Made by a program: the position numbers and the translations under genes. Under the pieces are notes generated by a model. That model saw nothing but the letters and a program-made list of their open reading frames with translations, was not told the DNA's origin and made no database searches. Positions 34,357-44,124 of a DNA stretch of 47,738 nucleotides are shown one piece after another. Each line of letters opens with the position of its first letter. The first letter of the stretch is position 1. The stretch spans positions 1-47,738 of the forward strand of contig CALSCQ010002215.1 of NCBI GenBank assembly GCA_943704525.1. The letters are read 5' to 3'. The stretch comes from Pigoraptor vietnamica (lineage: Eukaryota; Opisthokonta; Filasterea).

Positions 34357-36476
34357 ATGCTAGCGTCTGCCGCTCGTCCCCGCGCCCAGCGGTGGCTGGG
34401 TGCTCGGTGTCGTGCGTCGCTGTCGTCAGCAGCTGGCACCGCGAATGCCACGCCCTCCCCATCGGCGCACCTCCTGACGCCGGCCGGGCAATTGCGATCC
34501 CAGTACGACGCGGTTATCGTTGGCGGTGGACACAACGGCCTCGCCGCAGCAGCGTACCTTGCGCGTGCTGGGATGAGTGTTGCGGTCTTGGAGCGTCGCC
34601 ACGTGCTCGGCGGCGCCGCTGTGACCGAAGAAATAGTACCGGGATTCAAGTTCTCCCGCGCTTCGTACCTGCTCAGTCTCCTTCGGCCTGCTGTTGTCAA
34701 GGAGCTTGATCTCCGCCGCCATGGGCTGCGCGTGCACCTGCGGAATCCGAGCTCCTTCACGCCGCTGCCGGACGGTCGCTCGCTCATCCTGGGCGCAGAC
34801 CACGCTGCGAATCATGCGCAGATCTCGCAGTTCTCGAAGCGGGATGCCGACAGGTATGCGGAATACGAGGCCATGCTCGACCGAATTGGTGGGTAGCAAA
34901 CTGGGCGGGGCGCTTTCTGCGACCATTGAGCGACTTGGCTGACGGCCGTTGTCCCGCATGCAGTGCGCGCCATCGACCCGCTCATCGACGCCGTTCCGGT
35001 GGATGCGGAGGCTCTTGCGTCTGGCGGCATGCGGGCGGCCATGCGTGCGCGGTCGTCCCTGCAGCCGCTGATGCGCGCGGCCTGGGCACTACGCGGCGAC
35101 CTTCCGCAGTTTCTGGAGCTGATGACGGCGCCCGCTTCCAACGTGCTCTCGCGGTGGTTTGAGAGCGAGCCGCTGCTGTCGACCCTTGCGACGGATGCGG
35201 TGATTGGCGCGATGGCCAGTCCCCACAGCCCCGGCAGCGGATACGTACTGCTGCACCATGTCATGGGGGAGCTGGAGGGGGTGCGCGGCGCGTGGGGCTA
35301 TGCCGAGGGCGGCATGGGCGCTGTCTCCGCCGCAATTGCCTCCGCCGCACGCGAGGCTGGCGCGCACCTCTTTGCGAACGCCGAAGTCTCTCGCATTGTG
35401 GTGGAGAACGGCCGCTGTGCTGGCGTCGCTCTCGGCGACGGTACTGTTGTGCGCGCGAAGGCGGTGCTTTCGAACGCGACGCCCCAGCGGACCTACCTCG
35501 AGCTGCTCGGGGCGAACGAGCTGCCGTCCGACTTCCGCGGGGACATTGCGCGCATCGACTACAAGTCGCCGGTGACGAAAATCAACGTCGCCGTGGACCG
35601 CCTGCCGAACTTCACGGCGATGCCCACGGTCGGCAACACCCCCGGCCCGAACCACCCTTGCACGACGCACCTCGGCGCGCAGACGATCGCGGAGATCCAC
35701 GCGGCGTACTTGGATGCCGTCGCAGGGCGGACATCGCGCAGGTACTTTCCGTTCTGGGTCGAACATGTCTTGCGCGGTGCCTGTCTTTTGACCTCTTTGT
35801 CGTTGTTCGTTTGGCGCAGGCCCGTCATCGAAATGTGCGTGCCCTCTGCGCTGGACCGCACCATCGCCCCGCCCGGCAAGCACGTGATCACGCTCTTTGT
35901 GCAGTACACGCCCTATCGCCTGGCACAGGGCAGCTGGGACGACCCCGGCGCACGCGAGCGCTTTGCGGACCACGGTGCGTCCATGCGCAGCTGTCGCGTC
36001 TACATGTGGCGACGTGCTAATGCTGCATCCCGCGACAGTGTTCTCCATCATCAACGAGTACGCACCGGGCTTTTCGCAGTCGGTGATTGGCCGCGACATT
36101 CTCACGCCCGTCGACCTCGAGCGTATCTTTGGGCTGACCGGCGGAGTGGGTGCTAATGACAACACAGCGATGGGGTCGCTTTGCTGTCCTTTCTAACGCT
36201 ACTGCCCGCAGAACATTTTCCACGGCGAGATGTCTCTGCACCAGCTGTATATGTTCCGACAGAAGCACCGCTCGCCCATCCATGGCCTCTACCTGTGCGG
36301 GAGCGGCGCGCACCCAGGTGGGCCACGCGTACGCATGCTAACCCTGCCATTGCCTCGCGCGCCGTCGCGTGTTACTGACCATTGTGCCCGCAGGGGGCGG
36401 CGTGATGGGGGCGCCCGGTCGCAATGCGGCGTCGATTGTGATTGGGGACATGAAGGGGGGCAGGGGGGCCAAGTGA
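34357..36476 (+). CDS. PYROXD2: PYROXD2-like mitochondrial FAD oxidoreductase
   Basis: Six exons: 34357-34888, 34964-35741, 35820-35974, 36039-36145, 36212-36317, 36394-36476; 586 residues against 581 in human. The N-terminus is a likely mitochondrial presequence (Arg/Ala/Ser-rich, no acids in about 26 residues). The FAD-binding fold begins [21 protein letters not shown] with the following ERR, and LGGAAVTEE is conserved. The C-terminus is typical: [36 protein letters not shown] and RNAA. PYROXD2 belongs to the phytoene-desaturase-like FAD enzymes; the animal protein sits in the mitochondrial inner membrane or matrix and its substrate is not settled. The stop lies 12 bp from the ACBD6 stop on the opposite strand, so the transcripts almost certainly overlap. 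Confidence 0.93.
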
Positions 36477-36488
36477 TGCCTGTAAAGG

Positions 36489-37941
36489 TCACCGCCGCAC
36501 CAGGCGTATTGGGACCGCGCGCCGCCTCCGCTGGGCCATCCACAGCAGCGCGCACGCGACAGCCACCGCAGCCACCCCACGCCACGGCACCGCGCACACG
36601 GCACCCCGCAGCCACCTGGACCACGACCGCCGCGGTGCGGGTGGTGCGCTCTCGTGCACAGACAGATCGTCGTCCGACTCCTCCGATGCAGCTTCTTGAA
36701 CTGCGGCCACGGCCAACGGGGCAACGTCCTCGCCCACCAACAGCGCTCGAATGCGCTCGCACGTGGTTGTGTCGGCGGGCGAGCATCCGTCGTCGTCGCG
36801 CGCGTCGGGGTCCGCGCCGGCTGCCAGCAGAGCGCGCACGACACTCTCGTGCTCGCAGGCACAAGCTGCACACATAAGCCATTTTAAGCACACGAGGATA
36901 CGGACAAAATCACTGCTCAAGGTACACACCGTAGTGCAGCGGCGTCTGCCCGGCAGCATCCTGCGAGGGAAATAATCGGAATGTCAGCGGCGATGCGCGC
37001 TGCTTGGAGTCGCACAGGGACGAGACGCACCCTCACAGCCACGTCCGCACCGGCCTTGATGAGCAGCGCGACGATTTCGGCGTGGCCGCGGTCGCTCGCC
37101 CAGTGGAGCGGCGCCATATCCTGCAGAGCCAAATCGGGCTCGCTCAGCGGTCGTTACAAGGCACAGGCAAAACGGCGGTGGGCGTTACGTGCCTCTTCGT
37201 CAAGCGCATTCAGCGTTTCCGGCCGCAGAGCCGCAGCCACCCGAGCGCCATTGCCCTCCTTGCACCAGTCCCAGAGCGTCTTTGCGTCGTCACTGCGGCA
37301 GCGCTTCGTCAGCAGCCGTGTCCCGGCGTCCCTCGTCCGCTTTACTCCGCCACTACCCCACTGTGACCTGAGAAGGCTCCACAGCCGCGCGGCAAAAGGA
37401 AAGAGAGCGGCGCCCACTCACCTCAACTCGTCCTCAGGCGGCGCCGGCTGACTCACAACCACATATCCCGAGCGGTCGACGGCGCGCCCAGCCTGCGCAC
37501 CACGCGCTGTCAGTGCCAGCCATGTCTCCCACTGCATGCAGCACACGCACCTTTGCCTGCAAACCCTCTTCGCCACGCGGCACAAGCCGATCGGCCTCCT
37601 CAATGTAGCGGCGCACAGCTTCGGCGCGCGGCATGTCTCCGAGTGCACTCCAGGCGTCCCTGCCGCACACGAGCCACGACAGGCAGAATACATGAGGCAC
37701 ACACACGAGCACAATAGCGGCACGGCAGCACACATCGTGCGAAGGGTCACTGCTGGCGAGACCGGCGCACGCACCACTTTGCGCGGCCGACCATGTCGAG
37801 CATGGAGGGGCGCGCCGTGTCGCATCGGCCCTGCGTCGCCTGCTTGTACAGCCCGTAGAAGACGAGCTTCTCCGCGTTCCCAAGTGACGCGCCACTCCGC
37901 GCTATGCGTGCGACGGCGTCGTCAAAGGCCGCCTGTGCCAT
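36489..37941 (-). CDS. ACBD6: ACBD6-like acyl-CoA-binding ankyrin protein with tail anchor
   Basis: Seven exons on the minus strand: 37941-37775, 37659-37551, 37492-37422, 37292-37193, 37120-37031, 36960-36930, 36865-36489; 314 residues. The acyl-CoA-binding domain (first 85 residues or so) has [23 protein letters not shown] and [10 protein letters not shown], matching the ligand-binding helices of ACBP. Three ankyrin-type units follow: [29 protein letters not shown] and [20 protein letters not shown]. After a Glu/Asp stretch the protein ends in one hydrophobic segment ([14 protein letters not shown]) flanked by arginines, which I read as a tail anchor. ACBD6 binds long-chain acyl-CoA and supports protein N-myristoylation in animals. 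The intron 37192-37121 has a GC donor (GAG|GCACGT), required by frame. Confidence 0.9.
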
Positions 37942-38175
37942 GGCTGGCGGCTGTGGTGAGGCAGTGCGAGGCTGTTCGTTTTCACGCCATCCTCAGTTTT
38001 CAAAAGTGAAACGCCACAGTTCGTCGCAGTGACGCACTTGTGACGTCCGACCAATTCAGCCAGCCGGTGTGTTGAACTGTGCCACTAACGCGCACGCGGC
38101 GCACTTTTCCACGGGACGCACATGAAGGCGCCTTGAAACCGCTCAGGCCGCGTTCGTGCTTCTGTGCTCGGTGCG
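37942..38175. promoter_or_regulatory. Shared promoter of ACBD6 and PHF20-like genes
   Basis: A 234-bp divergent gap. It carries a near-CRE TGACGTCC at 38041-38048 and a CCAAT box just after it. No TATA box is visible on either side. Confidence 0.4.
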
Positions 38176-40659
38176 ATGGGTGCGTAGGGCTGCTGTGGGC
38201 GTGTACTTTCTGCTCTCCGCGCAGATGCTGACACTGCGCGTCTGTGTGCAGCGGACGCCGACTCGTCATCCAGCTCGTCCGAGTCCGAGGGGGACAAGAG
38301 CCTCGAATTCGGCGGCTTTACGTACACAATAGGCATGCGCTTGGAGGCCCGTGACGCATGGGGACAGTGGTAAGCTCACGCGCGCGCCTTCTGTCTGTCG
38401 GCTGCCTCTGGAGCCCTGAGGACCGTTGCACTTTTAGGTTCCCGGCCGTCGTGCGCGGTGTGTGCCGCGAAGACAATACGGTGTGGGTGCATTTCATGAA
38501 CTGGGCGGAGCGCTTCGACGAGTGGGTCTCTGCGGAGGCGGGGAGGCTGCGACCGGCGGCCGTCGGGGCATCCTCCGCTGACCTCATTGCGGAGGCCAAG
38601 CGGCGCACGCTCGAGCTCAAGAAGCAGCGCCGAGAGGATCGGCGAGCGCGCGAGCGGGCCTTACGCGCCGCGCAGAATGCCAAAGTGGCCGCGACGGTGG
38701 AGGGCCTTGTTGCTGGCGAGACGCGCCCCGAAGTGAAGGTGGAGGACGAGGGGAGTGCGCAGCCGTCCACTGGCGATGCCGATGGCTTCCGGTGCCCATT
38801 CCCGGGTTGCGAGAGGACTTTTTCGAAGAAGAATGCGGTGGAGTGCCACGCCAAATTTGCTCACCGGCCACGCAAGCCGCCCGCGGAGGGCGCGGCGGCG
38901 AAGGGCCCTGCGGCGGATGGGGACCCGCAGGCGCAGGCATCGCGCAAGCGGCGTTCGGTGGAGAAGGATGCGAGCGACACGCAGCCCGGTGGTGACTCAA
39001 AGAGGCGCCGTAGCGGCGGGGATCCGTCCGATGAGATGCCTGGAGCCACGCGTGCGGGACGTGCGAAGGTGAGTCTCCGTGCCCCTGCCACGACCGTGCT
39101 TTGTCGGGGGTGAAATACATACGAATCATTTCTGCCTTCGCTCAGGATGACGAGGGCCCCTCAGAGCTGTTTGGCTATCGGCGGGGTCAGCGCGTGCTTG
39201 CGCGGTGGCAGGACCGGCGCATCTATCCCGCGCGCGTGCTAGGCTTCAACCGCGACGACTCAATCAACGTGGTGTTTGACGACGGGAAGAGCTACCGCAT
39301 CACCCACCTCAACATATTCCCCTTCAGTCGCGATGCGCTCGCCAAGCAGAACGAGCGCAGGGCGGCGTACATGCGGGGGTTCAAGGGCGGCGCGCGGCCG
39401 GCCGTGGACAGCCCGCTGGCCACTGCGCCAATGTCTCCCGCCGTCAATGCCAGCGCCGCGCCTGCGCAGGCAGCGATTGTCGATGGCGCAGTTGGGGGCG
39501 CTGCGGTCGTGGAGGGTGTCCTGGTCGATGGGGAAAGCGCACGCGGGCCTGCACTGGACCGCGTGCGGCAGCGACGGAAGAAGAAGGACCGCGCGAAGAC
39601 CAAGGCAGAACGCAGGGCGGAGCGCCTCGCTGCAAGCAAGCGCGCAGGAATGGGCGGGGGCGCGGGCATTTCGGCACCGGTGCAGGCCTTGGTGGTCGCG
39701 CCGAGCCAGCCGCTGCTGCCCGGCGGGGCCCTTGAGAGCGCCGCGGGTGTTGCCGTGGGTGCCGCAGGCGACGATGCGAGGGGCCTCGGGGGCGAGGGTG
39801 TGCACTCGCAGGACGTGCAGGCCGATGCGCCGCTGAAGCCCGCCGGCGCGGCCGTGGATGGCGCGCTGGGGCGGCGGTCGCTGCGGATGAAGCGACCAGC
39901 GGCAGACACCCGAAAGGTACGGCCATTGCGTGCAAATCGGCAATGTACCCAAAGGCGCACTGCCCCATTCCTGACGGCGCGCACATTTTGGGAGCAGCGC
40001 GACGGCGTTGTTCGATGCTGCGGGTTCAGCGACGAGCACGGCTTCATGATACGCTGCGATGGATGCGCCTCGTGGCAGCATGGCTACTGCGTCGGCGTGC
40101 ACCCCGACAGCGTGCCGCCGCGATACCTGTGCACCGCATGCGGGCCCGCGAGAAGTAAGTTGTCAACATGTCGATTGTGCTGCCGCTGAGTTGCTGACCG
40201 TTTCTTGCGATAGCGGCTCCTCCGCCGAACCGGGACGGCCTCGCGGGCGTGCCCAATGGACGGACCCGCCTGGGTGATCGCCTGCGGCTGTGCGCGTCCA
40301 TGCAGGGCGACACGATGGCTGTCCTGCGCGCGCTGCGGGCCGTGCGCATGTCGGGAGTGCTGTCACGGTAAGTGATGCGTCTGTGACGTGTTGTCCGGTG
40401 GTTGGGTCGCTGAGCAATTCCAGTCGCACTCCATGCGCAGGGAGAAATTTGCGCCGCACGTCACTCGCGGGCTGCAGGCGCTCGAGGCGCACGTCAAGCG
40501 ACTGGAGGCGGATTTCGGGGGTGGGTGGGGTGCCAACGTGCCGAGTGGGTATTGACAGGAATACTGATGCGACGCGAACGAACAGCACTCGAGGGTGTGG
40601 GACTTGAGGGAGACGAGGTGCTCAGCAAGTTGCTGACGGCGTACAGGGACCACCAATGA
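38176..40659 (+). CDS. PHF20-like chromatin reader (Tudor, C2H2, Tudor, PHD)
   Basis: Exons: 38176-38179, 38252-38369, 38438-39068, 39146-39916, 39998-40154, 40214-40367, 40441-40520, and possibly 40559-40659 (671 residues). If the last 38-nt gap is not an intron, translation ends at 40555 (649 residues). The tiny first exon (ATGG) is inferred: it gives MADADSS through a normal 72-nt intron. Domains: MBT/Tudor-like fold (TIGMRLEARDAWGQWFPAVV, HFMNWAERFDEW), a basic charged stretch, one C2H2 finger (CPFPGCERTFSKKNAVECH), a second Tudor (GQRVLARWQDRRIYPARVL, VVFDDGKSYRI), an Ala/Gly-rich basic linker, and a PHD finger (CCGFSDEHGFMIRCDGCASW ... CTAC). The set matches PHF20/MBD-R2, the methyl-lysine reader of the NSL acetyltransferase complex, but the zinc finger lies between the two Tudors. 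Its end is 14 bp from the MOCS2B stop. Confidence 0.82.
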
Positions 40660-40673
40660 GGCTGACGCACGCT

Positions 40674-41282
40674 TTACTGCGCGTGTGTGTGTCCATGGCC
40701 GTGCGTGTGGCCATCGCGGTCGTGAGCGGGATGGGGGCCGCCCTGCAGCGCCTGTTTGCCCGCCCACGCGCACTCGCAGTTCTCCTTCCACGAGGCGCCC
40801 CCGTCCGCGTACACCTCCTTCTTCCATATCGGCACAGTGGCCTTCAGGACGTCGATCATGTGCGCCACGGCGTCGAGTGCGTCGCGGCGATGCGGCGACG
40901 ATGCGGCCACAACTACGCTCGCCTCCCCGATTGGCACGTGACCGAGGCGGTGGTGCACGGCGGTCGCGATGAGCGAGGGCCAGCGGGCCGCCGCGTCCTC
41001 GCACAGGCGGCGCATCTGGCGCTCGGCCATTGCGACATATCCCTCGTACTCGAGGCGTACGACGACACGGCCTGAAGTGTGACGGGTTAAGGGTCAATAC
41101 AGGGCCAATACAGGCTCGTAACGTTTCGTGGCTCCACTGTCACGGCACACACCTCCAAATGTGTTGCGGGTTGTGCCCACAAAGACGCTGACTGCGCCGG
41201 CGGCTGGGTCGCCCACGAGCGCCATGACGGGCTCGACGGCCAGCGCCTCACTCGTCACGGCCACGCTGATGCGGCACGCCAT
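40674..41282 (-). CDS. MOCS2B: Molybdopterin synthase large subunit (MoaE/MOCS2B)
   Basis: Two exons on the minus strand, 41282-41153 and 41071-40674; 175 residues. MoaE motifs are clear: GAVSVFVGTTRN, VVVRLEYEGYVAMAE, HRLGHVPIGEASVVVAASSP, DALDAVAHMIDVLKATVPIW and KKEVYADG with the catalytic lysines. It forms a heterotetramer with the small subunit and inserts two sulfurs into precursor Z to make molybdopterin. The C-terminal tail is unusual: about twenty residues in which every second or third is histidine (DGHTHG, HGHTHAQ). The start codon follows the MOCS2A stop by 25 nt on the same strand, in a different frame. Confidence 0.95.
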
Positions 41283-41307
41283 CTCGCCGCGGCACCCCAG
41301 CGCGCCC

Positions 41308-41717
41308 TCACCCGCCGCTCAACGGGGGGAACACGGCAACTTCGGCGCCGTCGCGGAGGGCAACGCGCGAGGTCCCTTCAATGTGGTCGCAATCGACGGC
41401 AAGCGCGAGGGAGCTGCTCACGGACCCCAGGCTACGAGCGGGGGATGCGTCAGATAAATGCGCGTCCATATACTATACTCATGCACGCGCAAGCATGGCG
41501 ACGGTATGTGTGCGTTGTGTGTCCGTAGTTATGTCTGCGTCTTCGTCTACGTCGCGCACACGCACCCCGGCCAGAGACCAGTGATTTGCGTGAGTAGCGC
41601 AGCCCCAGCGACGGTCCCGTCCGCGTCCACCTGCACATCCACGTCCTCCGCCGACGACACACCGGCAAGTTCGCGCGCTCGCGCAAAGAAGAGCACACGG
41701 ACACGCACACAAGCCAT
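41308..41717 (-). CDS. MOCS2A: Molybdopterin synthase small subunit (MoaD/MOCS2A)
   Basis: Two exons on the minus strand, 41717-41566 and 41431-41308; 91 residues. The ubiquitin-like fold is recognisable: VRVLFFARARELAGVSS at the start, LAVDCDHIEGTSRVALRDGA near the end, finishing AVFPPLSGG. The terminal Gly-Gly is what the E1-like enzyme MOCS3 thiocarboxylates. The single intron (41565-41432, 134 nt) ends GCTCGTAG. The ORF lies directly upstream of MOCS2B on the same strand with no room for a separate promoter of normal size, which suggests one bicistronic mRNA as in animal MOCS2. A more upstream in-frame ATG exists (41846) but would add a non-conserved 43 residues. Confidence 0.9.
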
Positions 41718-41904
41718 GCTCGCTGCGATGGCCGCAAGGGAGGGGATGTCCCTTCGCACTTGACGACTGATCTGCCGTTCGGCCGTTGGGTCATCAGTCA
41801 CGTGGTGTGGGTGCGTGGGCGCCACTTTGACGTCTGCCTCTTTCATACGTCCGTGTGCATTGGAGGCGTGCTTGTCTTTCGCGCGTGTTCTGCTGTCGCC
41901 GAGA
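41718..41904. promoter_or_regulatory. Shared promoter of MOCS2 and HYKK-like genes
   Basis: A 187-bp divergent gap with TCACGTGG at 41798-41805 near its middle. No TATA box is evident. Confidence 0.45.
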
Positions 41905-43038
41905 ATGGATCCCGCGGCGGCAAACAGCGCAGAGCCCGCCGCACGCCCCTCGCTGTCCGAGGGCGAGGCGTTGTCCCTGCTGCTGGCGGCGTATGGGCTG
42001 ACGGCGGTGGGCCGCCTGGAGCCCTTGCCCAGCTACGACGACCAGAACTTCCTCGTGCGATGCGGTGGGTGCGGTGCGCAGGGTGCGTGCTTTGTCGTGC
42101 AGTATGGGATGGCTCATTTCGCCCTCACTCGCCCTTTTCTGTGTGCAGCAACCGGCGAGGCCTTCGTGCTGAAAATTCACAACGCGGCGGAGGACGACGC
42201 CATCATTGACATGCAGAACGCGCTCCTGTGCCATCTCGACGCCCGCGGCATCCTCGTCCCGGCCGTCGTGTCCTCCCTCTCGGGGCAGTGGACCGTGCCA
42301 CACGATGTGCGCGGCTGCGTGCATGCCGTGCGTCTCCTGCGGTACGTCCCCGGCACTGTTTTGCGCGACGCCCGCCACACCGTGTCCCTACTCCGCGACC
42401 TCGGCGGCTTTTTGGCAAGGATGGACGACGCCCTGTGCGACTTTTCGCACCCTGCGGCCGACACTCGGCAGCTGCGATGGGACGTCGCGCGCGTCCTCGA
42501 GTCGCGTGACCGGCTGTGCGCCGTGGCGTCGGAAGAGCGCCGGCGGGTGCTTGAGGCCATTTTGGACGAGCTGGAGGTCCGCGTGCTGCCGCGCCTGTCG
42601 GGCCTTCGCCACGCGGTGGTGCACAACGACGCGCACGAGTTGAACGTGCTTGTCGACGGGGCGTCGGGGCGCGTGGCCGCCGTGATCGACTTTGGGGATG
42701 CCGTGCGCACGGCCGTCGCGTGCAACCTTGCAATTGCGCAGGCATACGCCATGATGCTCGCCAACGGCTCCAACTGCGACGAGGACATTGCGGGTCGCCC
42801 CGGGGCTGCGTTTGCCGCGGTGCGCGACGGGTACGAAGCGGTGCATCCCCTGCAGGCCGAGGAGCGCGCGCTGCTTCCATGGCTTGTGCTCGCGCGCCTG
42901 TGCATTTCCGTGCTGTCGTCGGCGCACAAGCAGCAGCTGTTTCCAGACGACCCCTACGTGAGGATCAGCGAGGCGCCCGCGTGGAAGCTCATCGGCCAGC
43001 TGTGGCCGGCGCTGGCGGAGGGGTCGTTTCCGGCATGA
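41905..43038 (+). CDS. HYKK: Hydroxylysine-kinase-like aminoglycoside phosphotransferase-fold kinase
   Basis: Two exons, 41905-42064 and 42149-43038; 349 residues (human HYKK 373). The start at 41905 is preferred over an in-frame ATG at 41815 because the latter adds unconserved sequence lying in the shared promoter. Motifs: LPSYDDQNFLV near the start, FVLKIHNAAEDDAIIDMQN with the nucleotide-binding lysine, the catalytic HNDAHELNVLV and the metal-binding VIDFGD. These are the APH/choline-kinase signatures, and the PSYDDQN block is the AGPHD1/HYKK type. The animal enzyme phosphorylates 5-hydroxylysine with GTP in lysine catabolism; a related small-molecule kinase is possible here. Confidence 0.85.
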   Translation: MDPAAANSAEPAARPSLSEGEALSLLLAAYGLTAVGRLEPLPSYDDQNFLVRCGGCGAQGACFVVQYGMAHFALTRPFLCAATGEAFVLKIHNAAEDDAIIDMQNALLCHLDARGILVPAVVSSLSGQWTVPHDVRGCVHAVRLLRYVPGTVLRDARHTVSLLRDLGGFLARMDDALCDFSHPAADTRQLRWDVARVLESRDRLCAVASEERRRVLEAILDELEVRVLPRLSGLRHAVVHNDAHELNVLVDGASGRVAAVIDFGDAVRTAVACNLAIAQAYAMMLANGSNCDEDIAGRPGAAFAAVRDGYEAVHPLQAEERALLPWLVLARLCISVLSSAHKQQLFPDDPYVRISEAPAWKLIGQLWPALAEGSFPA

Positions 43039-43203
43039 AATCGGGGGCTTCATTCACACACGCACACACACGCACACACAGACGCTGGCGAAGACGGCAA
43101 CGCTTTCCTCACACCCCGCAGCGCACTGGCGACAGCAACGACACGCGGCGGACGCTTTCTGCGACATACACACAATTCACAACGCGCAACGCACACGAGT
43201 CGA

Positions 43204-44124
43204 TCACGCGGCGAGTTCGTCGAGGGCCGCGCGCAGGTCGCCGTCGTGCGCGTCCAGCAGTGCGACGCAGACACCTCGATCAAACCCCATCTCGACAAGC
43301 GCCTCGAGCGCCCGTGGCCACCGCGACACTGGCTGTTCCGCCGTCTCCACTGGCGCCGATGTTTGCGCGCCCTCTGCAGCTGCCGCGGCGGTCGCCCCGC
43401 CTTCGCTGCGCTGGGGTTCGGTGGGCGCGGCGTCTCGCCATCCCTCGTCGCCCGCAATGTCCGCAATCGCCTCGCCCAGCGCGGAGATGTGATCGCGCGC
43501 ACTCTCGCTCACTCGGCGCACCCTCTCGCGGACGGCGCCGACCAGCTCCGTGGCCATCTCGCTCTCCCGAACCTTCTGCACGGCGTCCGTGACGGCAGCG
43601 TGGAGCACCAGGCTGCCGTAGTACGCCTCGTTGGCGATAAACTCCAAGAGCGACGGCTCCCAGTTATGGCAGTGCGCCACGATGTCGTCCGGGTCGCCGG
43701 AGGGGCCCTCGCTTGGTACTGTTGCGTCGACGGTGGGGCGAACGTCCGTGGCGGACTGGCCGGTGGCCGCGGGTTCGCCGCGCAACACGGCGCCACTGCT
43801 GTCAATCACGACGAGTCGGAGAACACCATGCTGAGCCCCTTCTGCCACGCGGACGGCCGCGGCGAGATCCTCATCGTTTTCTAACGTTACAGAGTCACCT
43901 TCCTGCGGGCACGTGCGTGTTAGCAGAGTCCAGCCGAGTGCCGCGGTACCTTGTCTTACCTCATCAATATACTTGAGCCCAAACGACGCTGTGAGTGACA
44001 GCGCATGCGCCACATTTGCTCGCAGTGCGTCCACCGTGAGAGTGCTTGGATCGGGCACGCAAATGCGCCGCCCCGCTCGGCCGCCCTGCGAACTCCAAGT
44101 TGAGAGCGCGAACACACGCGGCAT
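43204..44124 (-). CDS. PB1-UBA domain protein, p62/NBR1-like layout
   Basis: Two exons on the minus strand, 44124-43960 and 43902-43204; 287 residues. The 57-nt intron (GTAAGA ... CCGCAG) splits the acidic OPCA loop, and its removal restores YIDEEGDSVTLENDEDL, a classic PB1 motif. A low-complexity linker, a helical middle (about 130-215) with a YYGSLVL stretch, and a C-terminal UBA (ALEALVEMGFDRGVCVALLDA) follow. PB1 plus UBA is the outer framework of the autophagy receptors SQSTM1 and NBR1, but there is no ZZ finger and no FW domain, and no convincing WxxL LIR. It may be a ubiquitin adaptor; the autophagy role is inference. Confidence 0.75.
   Translation of the reverse strand: MPRVFALSTWSSQGGRAGRRICVPDPSTLTVDALRANVAHALSLTASFGLKYIDEVRQGTAALGWTLLTRTCPQEGDSVTLENDEDLAAAVRVAEGAQHGVLRLVVIDSSGAVLRGEPAATGQSATDVRPTVDATVPSEGPSGDPDDIVAHCHNWEPSLLEFIANEAYYGSLVLHAAVTDAVQKVRESEMATELVGAVRERVRRVSESARDHISALGEAIADIAGDEGWRDAAPTEPQRSEGGATAAAAAEGAQTSAPVETAEQPVSRWPRALEALVEMGFDRGVCVALLDAHDGDLRAALDELAA

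Noticed and set aside
35089-36165. 358-codon minus-strand open frame
   Set aside because: Antisense to PYROXD2 exons and crossing its introns; no recognisable domain.
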